From: Patiria miniata
Lineage: Eukaryota > Echinodermata > Asteroidea > Valvatida > Asterinidae
DNA length: 64,000 bases
Assembly: GCF_015706575.1 (NCBI RefSeq)
Contig: NW_024037074.1
Span: 15,303,334-15,367,333 of the forward strand
Direction of reading: 5' to 3'
Shown here: one piece after another, positions 13,390 to 26,480 of the stretch
Layout of the letters: each line of letters begins with the position of its first letter
Numbering within the stretch: the first letter of the stretch is position 1
Position numbers and translations under genes: made by a program
Notes under the pieces: model-generated
Seen by the model: only the letters and a program-made list of their open reading frames with translations
What the model was told of the DNA's origin: nothing
Databases searched by the model: none

Positions 13390-15106
13390 GATCGGGGCAT
13401 GGGACCAGCAAAAACCTAGGAAAAAGTAAACAAACAAAAAACAAAAAATAATATCATTAAAGGACGTGTTGTTGTCTTTACGAAATTAGGCGAAACAAGA
13501 TCATGGAAACTCCTTTTGACGCTCTGTATATCAGTGGAAAGATGACGAAGTTGATAATCCATTTTATGCAGGGGAGGAAAGTTGCTTAGACTGATCAAGT
13601 TTTGTTTAAACAAACAAATATAAGCCTAGAACAATTTTTGCAAACACATGAATGGCGTTGAATTTATGGGACATAAATGGGAGATATTCTTTTCTTTTTT
13701 TAGTGAATTTTATTTAAGTCGAGAGCATGCACATAGAGAGTACATCTCTCGTTATCTGTCGACAAAGCCACTCATAAATAATTAATATAGAACTTATGAT
13801 TTTATAGATTTTCACGAGTATCCTTTGTGACGTTGGTGGTATTGACGGCATCTATCACTTGAATTTGAACCTTTCCAGTTACCTTCCATCACCCAGGTCG
13901 AATGACTGACGTTATGACTATTTTTCTTTGGCATGAAAACGGGATCGGCAAATGAGATTATCTGCTAAGCATTTTAAGGTCTAACGGGGGAAGCCAAGCG
14001 TGGCCGGACAAATCGCCTGCCAAATCACGCTTGAAAACGGTCAGCCGTGCCACACGGCTGCACCTCAGCTGTGCCAGAATCGGCTACAGACCGGAAAATA
14101 AATTGCCACAAACTTTACATACATAGTATAAAATACTTCCAACACTTTGCTCAGTGTTCAAATAAAAGCCTGATTTACTTGGGTTTTTTTTACTTTCTGG
14201 TTAATTTTTAGGAGTTACCAGATGGGTTTTTTTTTCGGTGATATTCCTCCCAAGATGATCATTCTTAAGAAAGTAGTCCCGAAGCCCATCGCCATTTAAA
14301 GAAATTCTCCATCGGAGATACACACGGAGATATGCACTTATGGGTCAAATTTCATTCAAATTTCTCACAATTAGAAGCTTATGGACCTGTCACTTTTAAC
14401 AAACACTTATGTCAAACCTTCCTGGATTAAAAAAAATAACCGCATGCAAATCGTAAAATTGGCTTCCGTAAAGCTTCTGATTTTTTTTCTTTAGCGTGCC
14501 AATCCAACATTCGATCAATTCCTACGTTTATGAGTCTGGATATCCTCTGCCAAAGATTTCTTCATCCTGGCAAGGGACAAGGGGAAGGGGAAAACATCAC
14601 AAGTGAAGAAAACTTTGGCCCTCAAATCTCAGCCAGTCACGCTCCGTCTCAAGACTCGATATCTCCCAATCCCATTATTGAGCGGGTAATGAGAAGCCCA
14701 AATTACAGTTGGCAGTCATCACGTATGATTATACGGAGATAATTCCATCACTTCGACCAGATCTGCGACCGGCATCCTATTAGGACGAGGGAGTTGCGAT
14801 GCTCTTTCCTTCATCGGATCATCATCGGCATCGGCACGGGGAGCCGGCCGGCAATGGCCCCCGGGCGGATGAGCCTGAGTGACCCCCGGACATAGAGCTG
14901 TTGTGATCATGGACCCATCGGTAAACCTGACTAGATATGGCGACAAGGAAAGAAAACGAAAGGGTAGGATGCCAGGATGGAAATCAAACTACGGAAAATG
15001 ATTATTATTTTGTTTCAAGCACAGTTTATACTTGGATTCTTTGATTCTTGACTGGTAATAACACTTGCGATTGATTTTGACATGCATGAAATGTTCATAC
15101 TCAGTA

Positions 15107-15152
15107 CGAAAGCGAACGTGAAAGCAAATGCGAAAGTGAACTTGTGACGTCA
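15107..15152 (+). promoter_or_regulatory. Clustered GAAAG(N)GAA motifs followed by a CRE
   Basis: Three spaced motifs, GAAAGCGAA, GAAAGCAAA and GAAAGTGAA, lie within about 35 bp, followed by a perfect TGACGTCA at 15145-15152 that runs into the palindrome CACGGAAAGTTTCCGTG. The GAAA spacing resembles IRF-type (ISRE) composite sites. This is motif matching only; no gene is adjacent. Confidence 0.3.
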
Positions 15153-15441
15153 CGGAAAGTTTCCGTGCTGCAAAGTCACACAAGTTGAACACATTTCAAC
15201 TCCAGTGAATTTCTCAGCAAATGTACCCAGACGTCAAAAGCAGATGTTCCCCAAAATGTAAACTCCGTTCAATTTTTTTTCTCGAATAGTTGTCGTGTCG
15301 CTACACTTTGCGCTTGCCTTCTCAATCGCATTAAGCATGCACCGGCTGACCTTTAAGACTGTCTTTTTAATTGGTAGTTCACGTTTGTACGACATGTATC
15401 TTGTTTTCTCAAGTGCTGAACTGCCACTTTTGAGAATCTTA

Positions 15442-15457
15442 ACAGCAGAGGGCGCCT
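15442..15457 (+). promoter_or_regulatory. CTCF-like core motif
   Basis: ACAGCAGAGGGCGCCT closely matches the bilaterian CTCF core (CCAGCAGRGGGCGC). It lies between Mnx and melanoregulin, a reasonable place for an insulator. Single-motif evidence only. Confidence 0.3.
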
Positions 15458-18400
15458 TACTGTGTGAAGATGGCACATCCGGATATCCGAGACCATCACA
15501 GGGTGATGTAAATTGTTTCCGAGAGGATTTTAGCGCCGTGAAGGGCTAACCTGATACGGTGACACGACACAGAGCCTCCATTATCTAAGTGCACAATTTA
15601 ATCAACAGCCCTGAGCGTGTAATTGAAATCCGTTTTCGGAAAAAAAGAAGAAAAAAAAGGAACGAGAGGAAATCGTTTTGACTGCCATCTCACATGCGAA
15701 ATTGTGAGAATTAAGCGTGTTCTTGTCGCCATCCTTGATGTAAAATCATTTACCGATTTCCCAAGATCTGTGAAATTGCTCGGAAGAGAAGAGTGGTTGT
15801 AGTTAAGGGGTGAGCGTAGCGAGGCATGAGGCATTATACGGGGATTTTGTGCCTGGAAAGAAGACCCGGGCTTTAGGCTGTCTTTCTCTCTCTGCATCCC
15901 TCTCGCTCGTTTAGCTTTCGAACATCACTCCACAAAATGAATATGACTCCTCCATTAGTCATATTGACTAACTGAGTTACGGGCACAACTGCGCCTTAAT
16001 ATCCGCATCATTAAAGCTATTAGGAGCTGGCCGGGGCTGAGAGCTTGTCTGGCCTAATCAGCTTTGGCATATATCGCATCAGGAGGGACTTGGTCGGATG
16101 GCAGGACAACACCTGTCATTGTTAGGGTGAGAGAGGAGTAGGCACGGGGGGGGGGGGGGGTTCGCGCGGGGGAAGGGGGGAGACGCACTGAAACTCCCCG
16201 TAAGACATAACCGACCGACCCCGTATATTATCACCGATGTTTAGGGAGATGCTATCCCGTTCAAACACCCATCCTAGGTGTATCACACCCGGTCCCCCTA
16301 AATTTCAACCCGACCTTCATTATGATTAGAAGAACACTCAGTTGTGCTTCCATTAAGATCAAAGACGCGTACCGACAGGTAAAACGGATTAGGAGCGCGG
16401 TCTTGCCACCCGTACATCCCCCAAGCGATGGCAGCGATATAAGGTGCGACGCTACCCCTATGGATTAAGAAAACCACCACCGCAAAAAATCTCGAAATCG
16501 AGTGGTTGCTGGGAAAAGGCGAAGGGGTAAAAAACGGACAGCCTTGGGCAGGGCGCGAAACTAGCCGAGAAATGAGATTATTTATTGGGAGTGGGCCAGA
16601 ATAATTGTCATTAGGACCGACCTTGTTTAAGAGTATTGAACGCTGAAAATGGAACACTGCAGTAGGTAGATGGTTTCTTCGCGAGCTCATCGAGCCGCTA
16701 TTAAATTACCAAGATGACAACTTACAACTGGGGTCTTTACATCTTCTTGCCCGCTTTTCGCTTCCTTTTAAAAAGCAATATTTGAAAGTGTCATCGTAAT
16801 GCGGCATTACACCTTTTACATGATCAAGGCTTTAAGCACGGTAGGTGAACCCGACAGAAAGTGCCTGCAGTGACAGCTTGGGAACCGGTCCATTTTAAAG
16901 TTTCTGAAATTAACAGGTGAAACTAGAGTCGATGTTTCGAACGTCATTACGCCATCGTCGTCAAAAGGAACGGATAAAAAAACGACGCCACGATAACTTA
17001 ACATAGACCATTGAAAACAGGACGATCAATAATAGCTTGAATACAGCATTTTGCTGTTTTATTTGACATTTTGGAAACTGAGAGTGCAAATCTTCGTCCA
17101 AGGTAATGGACAACATTGGCAAACATTCAAAAATGAAACTGTCAAAATACCATGAAATATCTTACTTTACTGAAAGTAGATGCTCCAAGTACATGCTGTC
17201 ATTTTCGAGAAAAGAGCAATTTCCATCATTTCTTCGCGATATCGTTAGGTCCAAACCATCGTGATTCCAAGATGCATTTCACACTGCAGTTTCCTCAAAA
17301 GTGTGATATTTACTGAACTGAAATGTTGACAGGTTAGTTTTTAATAACCTGCTTCAGATTTGTTTTCCCTAGAATCTGCAAAAGACATTGTTCTCTTTGC
17401 AAACGGTGTCCATTATTATAAACAACTATGGTGAATTTCAGTTATTTAGACAAGCACCACGAAACACAACACAATTCATATACTTTTTAAATTCATTTAT
17501 TATCGGTCTTCAGATTTGTAGATTTTGAAGAAGAATTTTTATGAAGTTAAAAAGTTGTTGTTATAAAAACGTTGAGGCGTAAAAGAATTTGTCCAACAAC
17601 ATTGTGAAGGAGGTAGCTGCCCTTGGGCCTCGGCAAAACCGTAATTTGGCGTTGATCTCTGGTTGAACCTAACAATCCATTCTGCCTTAAATTATGAGCC
17701 CTCATAAATTGAACTCTTAAATAGCTCTGTTGTTAAACAAAGGAAAGGTTGCTGCATGAACCAATAACACAGGAACGAACTCTCTTGTCTATAATTACCG
17801 GTGTAAAATTCGTGAGTTTGTGTCCCTATTAAAAGAATTTAGGAGTGTTACTATGTTTGCTGTGAATTTTACAACGTGCAGTGCGTTCAAAAGACACTCG
17901 TAAAGTTGTAAAAAGCTTGTAGTTGAGGCTTTGGCGAGTTGTTCACAATCCGTTGACATTTTTTGGCTTTTGGAATTTCTCTTTTGCTATTTGGATTGCA
18001 CTTTGATAGTCCGCTCGTTTTAAAGTCGTTACCAGATCGTAAAGTTTCTTCCTTGAAGACGGCTCCGACAAAAAGGAGGCTTCGGCAAATTTGCTTGTTT
18101 AACCCCACTTCGTGCAAAGATAAGAAATGCGCTTTTATGTTCTTGCAAACAAGATGGTATACGCTTTTAACCGAATAGAAGATAATGGTTGTGCATGGAG
18201 CATTTGAAAACAAAAACTTTCCTCGCAGGATTCGTTTATACTGCAAACATTTCGTATTATCAATGGCATTTCACAGCCAGTTACTCTGCTGTGATCAAAA
18301 AGAACAGAATACACGAATCAACAGCAAACAAGATTTATTTCCTTTAATCTACAAAGGAAGTAATCGTAAGGTTTCCGATATCATGATAATGTGAGTCTCT

Positions 18401-20441
18401 ATTCGCTAACATTCCGAATTCTCTCAAGGTATCGACAATTTTTACACCAAACAAGTTCCAATAAATTCAAATCATAAATTGACAATTCATTCCTGCTTCA
18501 TTGCCTAGTGTTTTGCAGCTATGGGGAACAATCATGCACGACGCAGCAATTAATTTTGTCGATTCTGACATACACATAATATACAAGTGCCGTGAAAGAA
18601 GGTGGAATTTTATGGGCGATATCTATAGATAATAACCCTTGATAGCTGGTTGATGACACCTCGGTACAATAACGCGGTGGAAAAGCAAAGACAGAAAGAG
18701 ACAACTGTTGACACGGGGAGTGTCTACCGGCTTCTACGGGTGCTTGTTGGCGGTCATAAACAGCCCAATTCACGCGGAACTGGGTCCATTTTGATGCGCT
18801 GAAGTGACACTCGTCACTTGATTGCTATCAAACATCGCACCAATTCCAAACCAATTGGACACCTGTGTAATCGTATTTAGGTCATAAAAACTGACTTCCA
18901 AAAGTCATCAAAGGATCCGTTTTGTGTTCTCAATCGAGGCCAGTTTGCGACCTTTTGTGCAACACGCCATAAAAATACCAGTTTACGTCTCTTTTTCCCC
19001 TTTGTGTTTCATTTAGACCTTTAAAGTTGCAGTTGAACGAGGCTGAAATGAAGAGTGCCATGTATGGGTCAACTTGTGCTCATGCATTATGAGGCCTCGG
19101 GGTTGACGGTTGATATGAGGTGCCAGCTTGCGACTCGAATGCCTTAAAAATGCATTCGCAGATCAGGGTGACACCTTCCTGGTACTCAGTAATATAAACG
19201 ACGAAGTATGGTGAACCAATGAATGTCGTTTGCTTTGTATATCTTCTCCGCTATCTCCTTTAAATAGAGTTTCAAGGTTCGCATGGCACCCGGCCACAAA
19301 ATAAAGGTCTTAAAATGTGGACACAAAATGATGCCTGTCCTTAAACCTGGACTCCAAATGGTGTCCTAATACTGTCCGAATCCGATACTTGTTTGCGATG
19401 TTAGAAACTGGTTGGTGCAAGGAGCAGACATCTATAACCTTTCCCGAGTTTCCCATTGTAATGGCGGGACTCGGCTCACGATCCAAAATGTTTTAAGTGA
19501 GGGTACTTGACGCCAGACGTTTGAAGGTTCGAATCCCGCAGGAACATTCAAGAGTGGGAACAGACCTTTACTGAGGACGAGGAAAAAACAACTGTCTATT
19601 CAATGTAATGACGTTTAAACAGTGCGGTCTAGCATTGTTTTTACGACTTCTTCTTGTGTTTATATTCTGTGCTCTTGTGCATGTAGACTGTACAAAGTGA
19701 ACCGCATCACTGAGAAAAAGAGTCTTAAAACCACTTGAGAGAAGAATATGTCAGCTTCATCCCCTGTCCGTTTGAGATGAAGACAAGAAATCCAAAATGA
19801 GCGAGAGGGGAGGGACTGCAACTTAGCAAGACAAGTCCCCCATGAGTTTGACTTCTCCCAGGCCCTTGCCACCCCACTAATTGGTTGTCCGCGTTCCGAG
19901 CTCGCCGCCACTTGTGCCAAGATAAATTAATGAAATCATCGCCTGCCGTAGCTATGCACGCAGCTATGCCCCGACCGTATATTTCATCTAATAGCGGCCC
20001 GATGTCTCATATAATATGAAGATCTCGACAGCAAAGTGCTGAAATTACCCACTCCAGCATGTGGCTGAGGCATCATTATCGCATGATTGCTGGTCATACT
20101 CACCAACATTTTTCAATTTTTTTTAATCTGCGGCCGGGAAGGAGGGGGGAGCCTCAGTTCCCCGGGTCCCCACGACAAAGAGACGATGACAGTGTCGCCA
20201 TGTTTATCTCCCCAAACCCCTGCAATATCACGGCGGCTGTTTGCACACTCGGCCGCTCGATAAAAGAACCTGTCGTTATCCGCGTGGCTGCGCTGAAATT
20301 TATCAGTAGATTTTTTTTCAGCCATGTTCCGGGCGCTCATCTTCGATACGAGGTCGAAAAAAATTCGAATACCCCCAGAAACTGGTGGAGAGCAGTGACA
20401 GAATATGTGCATTTCTATAGAATGCGACAAGTCACCTAAGT

Positions 20442-20466
20442 GGGCAGTGGCCACTGGCCACTGCCC
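20442..20466. repeat. 25-bp GC-rich palindrome
   Basis: GGGCAGTGGCCA and TGGCCACTGCCC flank a single central base as a perfect inverted repeat. It lies 48 bp left of the hAT-type MITE at 20514 but outside its target-site duplication, so it is not part of that element. Confidence 0.75.
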
Positions 20467-20513
20467 ACTGGCCATTTTAAAACCATTCACCGGCCACCAC
20501 CATACGGTGACAG

Positions 20514-20909
20514 CAGGCGCGGTTCTACGGGGGGGGGGGGGGCTAGGGGGGGCTGTAGCCCCCCAAAAATTTTGTCTAGCCCCCCAAAATAAATTCCGTA
20601 AAAAGAAAAATTGCATTAGCAAAAAGAAGGATTGTGATGTACATGCGAACGGTCTCCCCCTAAAGAAGAAATAGCCGTGACAAGGGTGCATTAGTTAATA
20701 TAGTGTGAATGATTTTAGGATTTTATTGGCGCTCCCCATTGAAAATATGGCATGAGTCCCCCCCCCCCCCCCCACCCCATTAATTTTCGGAGGCCTAAGT
20801 GTCTGGAAAAAATAACCGGTCTACATTTCAGCACGCCTCCCTGAAAAATTCTGGATCCACCGTGCTAGCCCCCCCCCCAAAAAAAATATTGGTTCTAGAA
20901 CCGCGCCTG
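20514..20909. mobile_element. Non-autonomous hAT-type MITE (396 bp)
   Basis: The ends are perfect 14-bp inverted repeats (CAGGCGCGGTTCTA and its complement). They are flanked by an exact 8-bp target-site duplication GGTGACAG at 20506-20513 and 20910-20917. The 8-bp duplication and CA/CAG start fit the hAT superfamily. The interior has a G run just inside the left end, a C run inside the right end, and repeated TAGCCCCCCAAAA words. It encodes no transposase, so mobility would need a transposase from elsewhere. Confidence 0.85.
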
Positions 20910-23900
20910 GGTGACAGCTGTAATGGTATCGATGATACGGCATTTTAATTTTTTTTTACTTTTTTATCAAGCTTGAACTTTGAATGCTCGTTTGAAAATA
21001 AACAAATTCCAACAAAGAACCAAAACAGTGACAATGCATTGTAGAAAAACCTTGTTGTTTTTCAATGATAGAAAGTAAACGAAATTCAGTTGGACTACAA
21101 ACCGTTTTAAATTTGAATAAAAGAGGATTCTAAAGTTTCATTTTATCAAGTAAAACATTTCGATCAAAATAATGGCAAACGATATCTTCTTGTCATCTGT
21201 ATGCTGATTAGGGGCATTTTTCGATAAAGTCAACATATTAGCAAGAGATGCAAATATACAGATACTCGTGAGTCAAAATCGGTAGCAAAATGAAGATGTT
21301 TTCATGCGGATGCGTCTTCTCAAAAAAAAATTATGTACGAAACAAGGTTTCGCATTAATCACTTTGGTGAAAAAAAGTATATAAAGCATTCACATTTTCC
21401 GTTAGTCATTTCTGAAACATTTTGTCACAATATTATGGCCTACATAATGCTGAAATGTTCTGAATAACTTTCTTCTTTCCGGAAAAGGCGAGAAATTGAA
21501 AGAAGAAATACTAGCTCATGAAAGAGCGGCGGTCCTAGAAAACTGCCCACATTTTTACTCAGTGAATTTTCCCCGGCAACAGGCAATAATATACTCGTCC
21601 TTTCTTGCCTCGGTCGAGCCGCAGTTTGCGGAGTTCGGACCCAGATCGGGCTTTAATGCTCTTTTGATCGTCTGCAAACAGAATTCCCACGTCTCGGTCG
21701 ACGGAACGTGCAGGGGAGACTTTAATTAAAATCCCGAGCGGCGGTGGAAGGTTTTTTCGGGTTTTTTTTCTTCGGCATATCGCTGTCGCGTTGCTGGCGA
21801 ACTCTTCAGATTCAAGTTTTGTTATTTCGTCCCGGCACACAATGTCTGGGAGTTTTAAGAGGCAGCAGTTTCTTGAGTGTCCGTTTTCGGTCTTTTTGTT
21901 TTTCTTTGTTAAGATGCCTGGCCATATTCAACCGTGAACTATTCATGTTGCACCACTTCCGAACATTTAAACGAAATCGAAGATCATTTTTTGTAAAGTC
22001 ACGATTTCTCTCAATGAAAGGAATGATATGTATTTCCAAAACATTTCTCCAAACTGTTTCGCTGAATTGTACTGTCGGAACCTTAGTTTTATTTTGAAAG
22101 TCGGACACACATTGCGAGCCTTGAACGTTCATTCATGCAGCATGAACGTTCATTCATGCAGCACGAGCCACGTTCACATTTCTTTGGGCTTTCAACACTT
22201 TTGTTCTTTCACATAGAAACAGACTCCACATGTTGTCATTTCACAAGTCCCAAGTTCTTGCATATTATGTTTATTATGTTAATTAAGTGAGACCCAAAAT
22301 TAAAGTGTGGTTGTTTGTTGAATTCAGTTTTAAAAAAGCATGCATGGCTCATTTCATATGTACAGGAACAGCAACGTGCAAGCATGTAAGAGAATGCCTT
22401 TAAAAAGAACTGTGAATATAGCCTAGATGCTGGTTTCTAGAAAACGTGAACATAAAACATCAGCTGCATTATATCTTATTTTGGATTATTATAAGATATC
22501 TTATTTTGGATTGATGAAGAGCCTGAAACTACGACTCGACGTTTCTTAAATCAAAAGTAGCAATACAGAAGTATAACTATACCATCTCTATACCAAACCC
22601 ACTTATGTCGAGTCGAGTAACAATTCGACCGAAAACAGTGACAAAACGGTTGTGTTAGCGAGACAGACTGTCTTGCAGCGCCCCATTAGCGTTAATTTGA
22701 AGTCTCGTATATATTTGCATCGCAAGGTGTTAATCTCGCGACCCTGAAATTTATGTAGCGATTACATGTTCACCGGTCCCCGCTGATCCACACAACACTC
22801 ACATGGCCCGTTATCAAATGCACGGGTATTACTGGCAATTAAGTGATTACACTAAGACAGGGATAGGGTCGGCTCGCTTTGATGCAAGGTGGCCCGATCA
22901 ATTTGGACAATCAGTCGAGGGGACTAGTGATGGATTTACGCCGATAGCCCGTGGGTGATATGATACGTAAGCCAACTGACCTGCAGCGCGGACTGCAGCC
23001 TTGCTTCGTGTGGCTCTGCTAGCCCTGATGCCCTCTGGCCGGAGACCAATGGCCAACCCCCTTCCTTCCCGTCCCGTACCAATGAATTAAATGACCGCTG
23101 GCTATCGAACCGGTGACTAAACAATCCAGATTGGAAAATCTGTGTTCCGATCTGTCGTTCTTTGTGAATTATGACGGTGTTGTATTGTTCGTTTTATTGA
23201 TTTCATCCTCGTTTTTTCCGGCAAGGAATGACGACACAATTTGTATTGATTCGAGCAATGATAAAAACAGAACACAACAATCATCCACTAAATCGTTCTA
23301 ATATTGCACATTTTCTGTCTTGGCTGATTTTAATCTATACCCTGGTAGATGGACAAACTGAGGAAATGTTTAGATTGTTTTGAGTTTTTCGTCTTTAAAT
23401 ATACTTCCATATCGATCAAAGAGGAACGTTTTTTCCCGTAGCCCGATACAACTTCGAAGTCTACATGTATAGGTACATCATTGCCGGCGATCTTAAACTC
23501 ATCCAGCCATGTTGGTCTTGTACCCTTCCTCCGCATGAAAAACGCATGATATTATAAATTCCACAGACAAGGCACAGACCAATATTGAAAATGGCGCCTT
23601 TGGTATTTTTATGACAAAAGGCCCTGATTATTATTCGTATAAAATTAGAAACAACAAATCTCTAGTCCACTTTGCTTGACATCTTGGTAAACAATTGAAC
23701 AATGATATGCTTTTTTCATGTCTGTGCATTATGTGATGTTTTCTACATTAAAACAAAGTTATTCTTGTCCTTTATTTTATTATTGTCCATTCATAAATTA
23801 CTCACCCATGTTTTCTTAGAAATGCGAAAAAATCGGCACAGAATACATTGCAAACGATTGCAGTCTTTGGGGATCCGCAGGTTAACGACCAAACTATCAG

Positions 23901-24178
23901 TGGACTTCCAAACAAAGGGATTAAAAGTGCGCTAACTAATTTTTAATTCAATATTAGTTACATCATGCCGCGTGATTTGCGGCCGCACTATCATGCTCGC
24001 CATATCACAGTACCTAGCAACACTGCCGCACCGTCAACGAATTAAACGATTACAGGAAATTACAGATAAAGGTTGACTTAATAATTGATGATACTGGCTG
24101 TATATACTAGGCGCTGATTTGTCCGGTCAGTCACGCTGCCAGTTCAATCATGATCATTCGTTGCGGTTGCAAACCGGG

Positions 24179-24570
24179 AATGTATATGTAATTTTCTCAT
24201 CCTTAAAAGGTCACTATTTGTCTCTCTTTAGAAGGAGTTTGTTGTGTTTCGACCCAAGATGTGCAAGATGGTGCATGTGAACCTGTCTAAGGACAATCTA
24301 CAAGAAGATGACAATATGTATATGTAATTTTCTCACTCTTAAGAATTCACTATTTGTCTCTCTTTAGAAGGAGTTTGTTGTGTTTCGACCCCAAGATGTG
24401 TAAGATGGTGCATGTAAAACTGTCTAAGGACAATCTACAAGAAGATGGCAATATGTATATGCTATTTTCTCATCCTTAAAAATTCACTATTTGTCTCTCT
24501 TTTCTTCAGAAGGAGTTGTGCTGTGTTTCGTCACAGAGATGTGCAAGATGGTGTATGTGCAACTGTCTCC
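24179..24570 (+). repeat. Three tandem copies of a ~136-bp segment containing a splice-acceptor-like sequence
   Basis: Copies begin near 24181, 24317 and 24454. Each has TTTGTCTCTCTTT(CTTC)AG followed by AAGGAGTT and a further ~85 bp of similar sequence. In copy 1 the sequence after AG stays open for 31 codons (24232-24324, starting KEFVVFRPKMCKMVH) before a stop. Copy 2 shifts frame after nine codons by an extra C, and copy 3 is more diverged and ends in a C run. It may be a minisatellite, or a duplicated exon of an unrecognised gene that has decayed. No donor or neighbouring exon is recognised. Confidence 0.7.
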
Positions 24571-25030
24571 CCCCCCCCCGTTTAGTTTCATTATGAGAGG
24601 AAAACAGGTTAACAAATGTACCACCATTTTAAAAGGCTTGTGAGCATAATTTTAAACACTTAATTATACAATGCAAATAAAGAACTCCAAATTCTCTTTA
24701 ATTAATCACAGAATTAGCTCCTTAAAGAACTGTGTTTTCCTTTGTCGACATGCCCGATACAATATCTCCACCGGTACTAGGAGTTTAGTTTCGCAAAGTT
24801 GACCTGATCTCATTTTCAGATTCAGTCTTGAGTCAAAATAGGTCATCCGTGTATTTCCACCCCTCCCCCCCCCCCCAAAAAAAAGAAGCCGTAAAATTGC
24901 CTTGTTGCAAGTCCTCACCGACTCTCACTTTAGCCTACTTTTGTGCCAGAATTAGATCTGTCGTCGTGCTTTCAATCTGAAGAGCAAACTAGCGTCCGAG
25001 AGCAATATATACCCCAAGTTTCCCCCATGT

Positions 25031-25056
25031 CCCCCCCCCCCCCCCCCCCCCCCCCC
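25031..25056 (+). repeat. Poly-C homopolymer (26 nt)
   Basis: An unbroken run of 26 C bases. Exact length is likely polymorphic or uncertain in sequencing. Confidence 0.9.
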
Positions 25057-26137
25057 ACTGCCTATCACAACCCATCGCAAGGAGATGGATTATCGCTGAT
25101 TATTAGGAAGCCTTTTACCACCTACCGGTCGATGTTCATAATTTGCCGGTCGACTGGTCCGACCGGCCGGCCAGTTTCTTCCAATCTCTCAACTCCGGTT
25201 GGCCGGGAGGGGCTTTGCCGCGCGCGCCTGCCGGTTGTGGGGGGTCTGGAGCGCGCGCGCGAGGGTATGAAATGAATACTAATTGGATAGAGTCATCATC
25301 TTTATGGGCATCGTGTGCGTGCCTGCCATATTGTGTTGCCGTTTTGTCCATTCATGACTTTCTATTCGTTTCAACGTATTCAAATGACAGCCCGCGTATG
25401 ACAGGATTTTTTAATAAACACTGAAGAACAGGGCCAGCCGCATGAGGGCGGTGTTTCGGTCGGATCGTCTGCCAAGTTTCTTTAAACAAATAATTTTCCA
25501 TTGTCACGTCACACAAAATATAACGCATCCACGGTTCACTGTCGATTTCTTTTCTATAAGGAGATATTTTATGAACACAAAAGCTTGCACCTAAAAGAAC
25601 ACTTCTAATCAATTGCATTCTTGTGATCACTTTTCCAACTGGAATGTATTTATTGAATTTGAAAATTAAATTCTGGGTGTGAATAACAGTAAACACTTTA
25701 AAAAGATTCTTATTTCTTAAATTAATATCCAAGTCAAATACTAATGCTCAAAACATATGACTGTTGTTTCCGTCCAATGCTTCAAAAGAATATATACATT
25801 ATTTGTAATCAAGAAATCTTTTATAAAAATCAATCAATTACAAAAAAAAAACATTTCAGATGTTGTCCAATATTGCGAAATAATGCTTCTTTTAAATTAA
25901 TGATATCTAATACGTCAAACGGTACAAAATGAGACGTCCAAAAAGTTCAGCATTTCTGCAAAATGTTTGGCCCTGCTAGATTTATTTTACTAGATGTTTA
26001 TAGAAAAGTCATGATAAACGAATCAAGACCTTGCAGAGAAGTTTTTGATGACTCGGATTGCCAATAAAGATAATATGCTTCTTTAATGAAACAGCAGTTG
26101 CTGAAGAAGTCTCAAAAACTGCTCTATAAATTTAAGT

Positions 26138-26143
26138 TTTATT
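26138..26143 (-). terminator. Candidate poly(A) signal for melanoregulin
   Basis: AATAAA on the minus strand lies 338 bp downstream of the melanoregulin stop codon. Other AATAAA words lie further downstream, so the site used is uncertain. Confidence 0.35.
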
Positions 26144-26480
26144 GGAAGTATTGGATACAGGGCGCGTGAGGTATGCTCAGATTTTCCTGGATAACGGTGC
26201 CAAAGTCCCCAAACTTGATTTGATGTATCTTGTTGAGAGCGACCTCTACTCGTATAGTAATCGGACCGGCTGCATTAAAGAAACAAAGGACACTTCTTCC
26301 AAGATTACTTCAAGACTAGACACTCAATATGCTGAAGTCAATGCCTGGTAGCTAGACTTTACCTCCGCGTCACCATTTTCACCATCGCAAACTGCTCAAT
26401 CTCTCGAATGTGTTTTGTTGGTATAGGGCCATGGTGATTTCGAGTTTTCACAGATTGAAGTTTGTCTCCGATGGAGGGGT

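Larger units (their letters stand above)
9614..20441. other. Intergenic, no gene recognised
   Basis: This is the upstream side of Mnx. Long open frames are absent or consist of unrecognisable low-similarity sequence on either strand. Short items seen: an E-box CACGTG near 10917, a perfect 12-bp-stem hairpin at 11436-11464, a CAGT microsatellite at 13371-13389, GAAA-rich motifs at 15107-15142, a CTCF-like core at 15442-15457 and a G17-type homopolymer near 16147. Cis-regulatory elements for Mnx are likely but cannot be delimited from one sequence. Confidence 0.5.
20910..26480. other. Intergenic, no gene recognised
   Basis: No coding exon is recognisable. The stretch contains the triplicated segment at 24179-24570, a 26-C homopolymer at 25031-25056, a small tandem duplication of a 22-bp AACGTTCATTCATGCAGCATG word near 22127-22165, and GC-rich CG-alternating sequence near 25218-25262. 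The right end is the 3' side of melanoregulin. Confidence 0.5.

Noticed and set aside
19483-19545. B-box-like GGTTCGAATCCC as a tRNA or SINE
   Set aside because: No convincing A box, T-arm pairing or SINE body could be found around it.
20113-20691. Minus-strand open frame of 192 codons overlapping the 20514 MITE
   Set aside because: It runs through G/C homopolymers of the MITE and gives low-complexity sequence.
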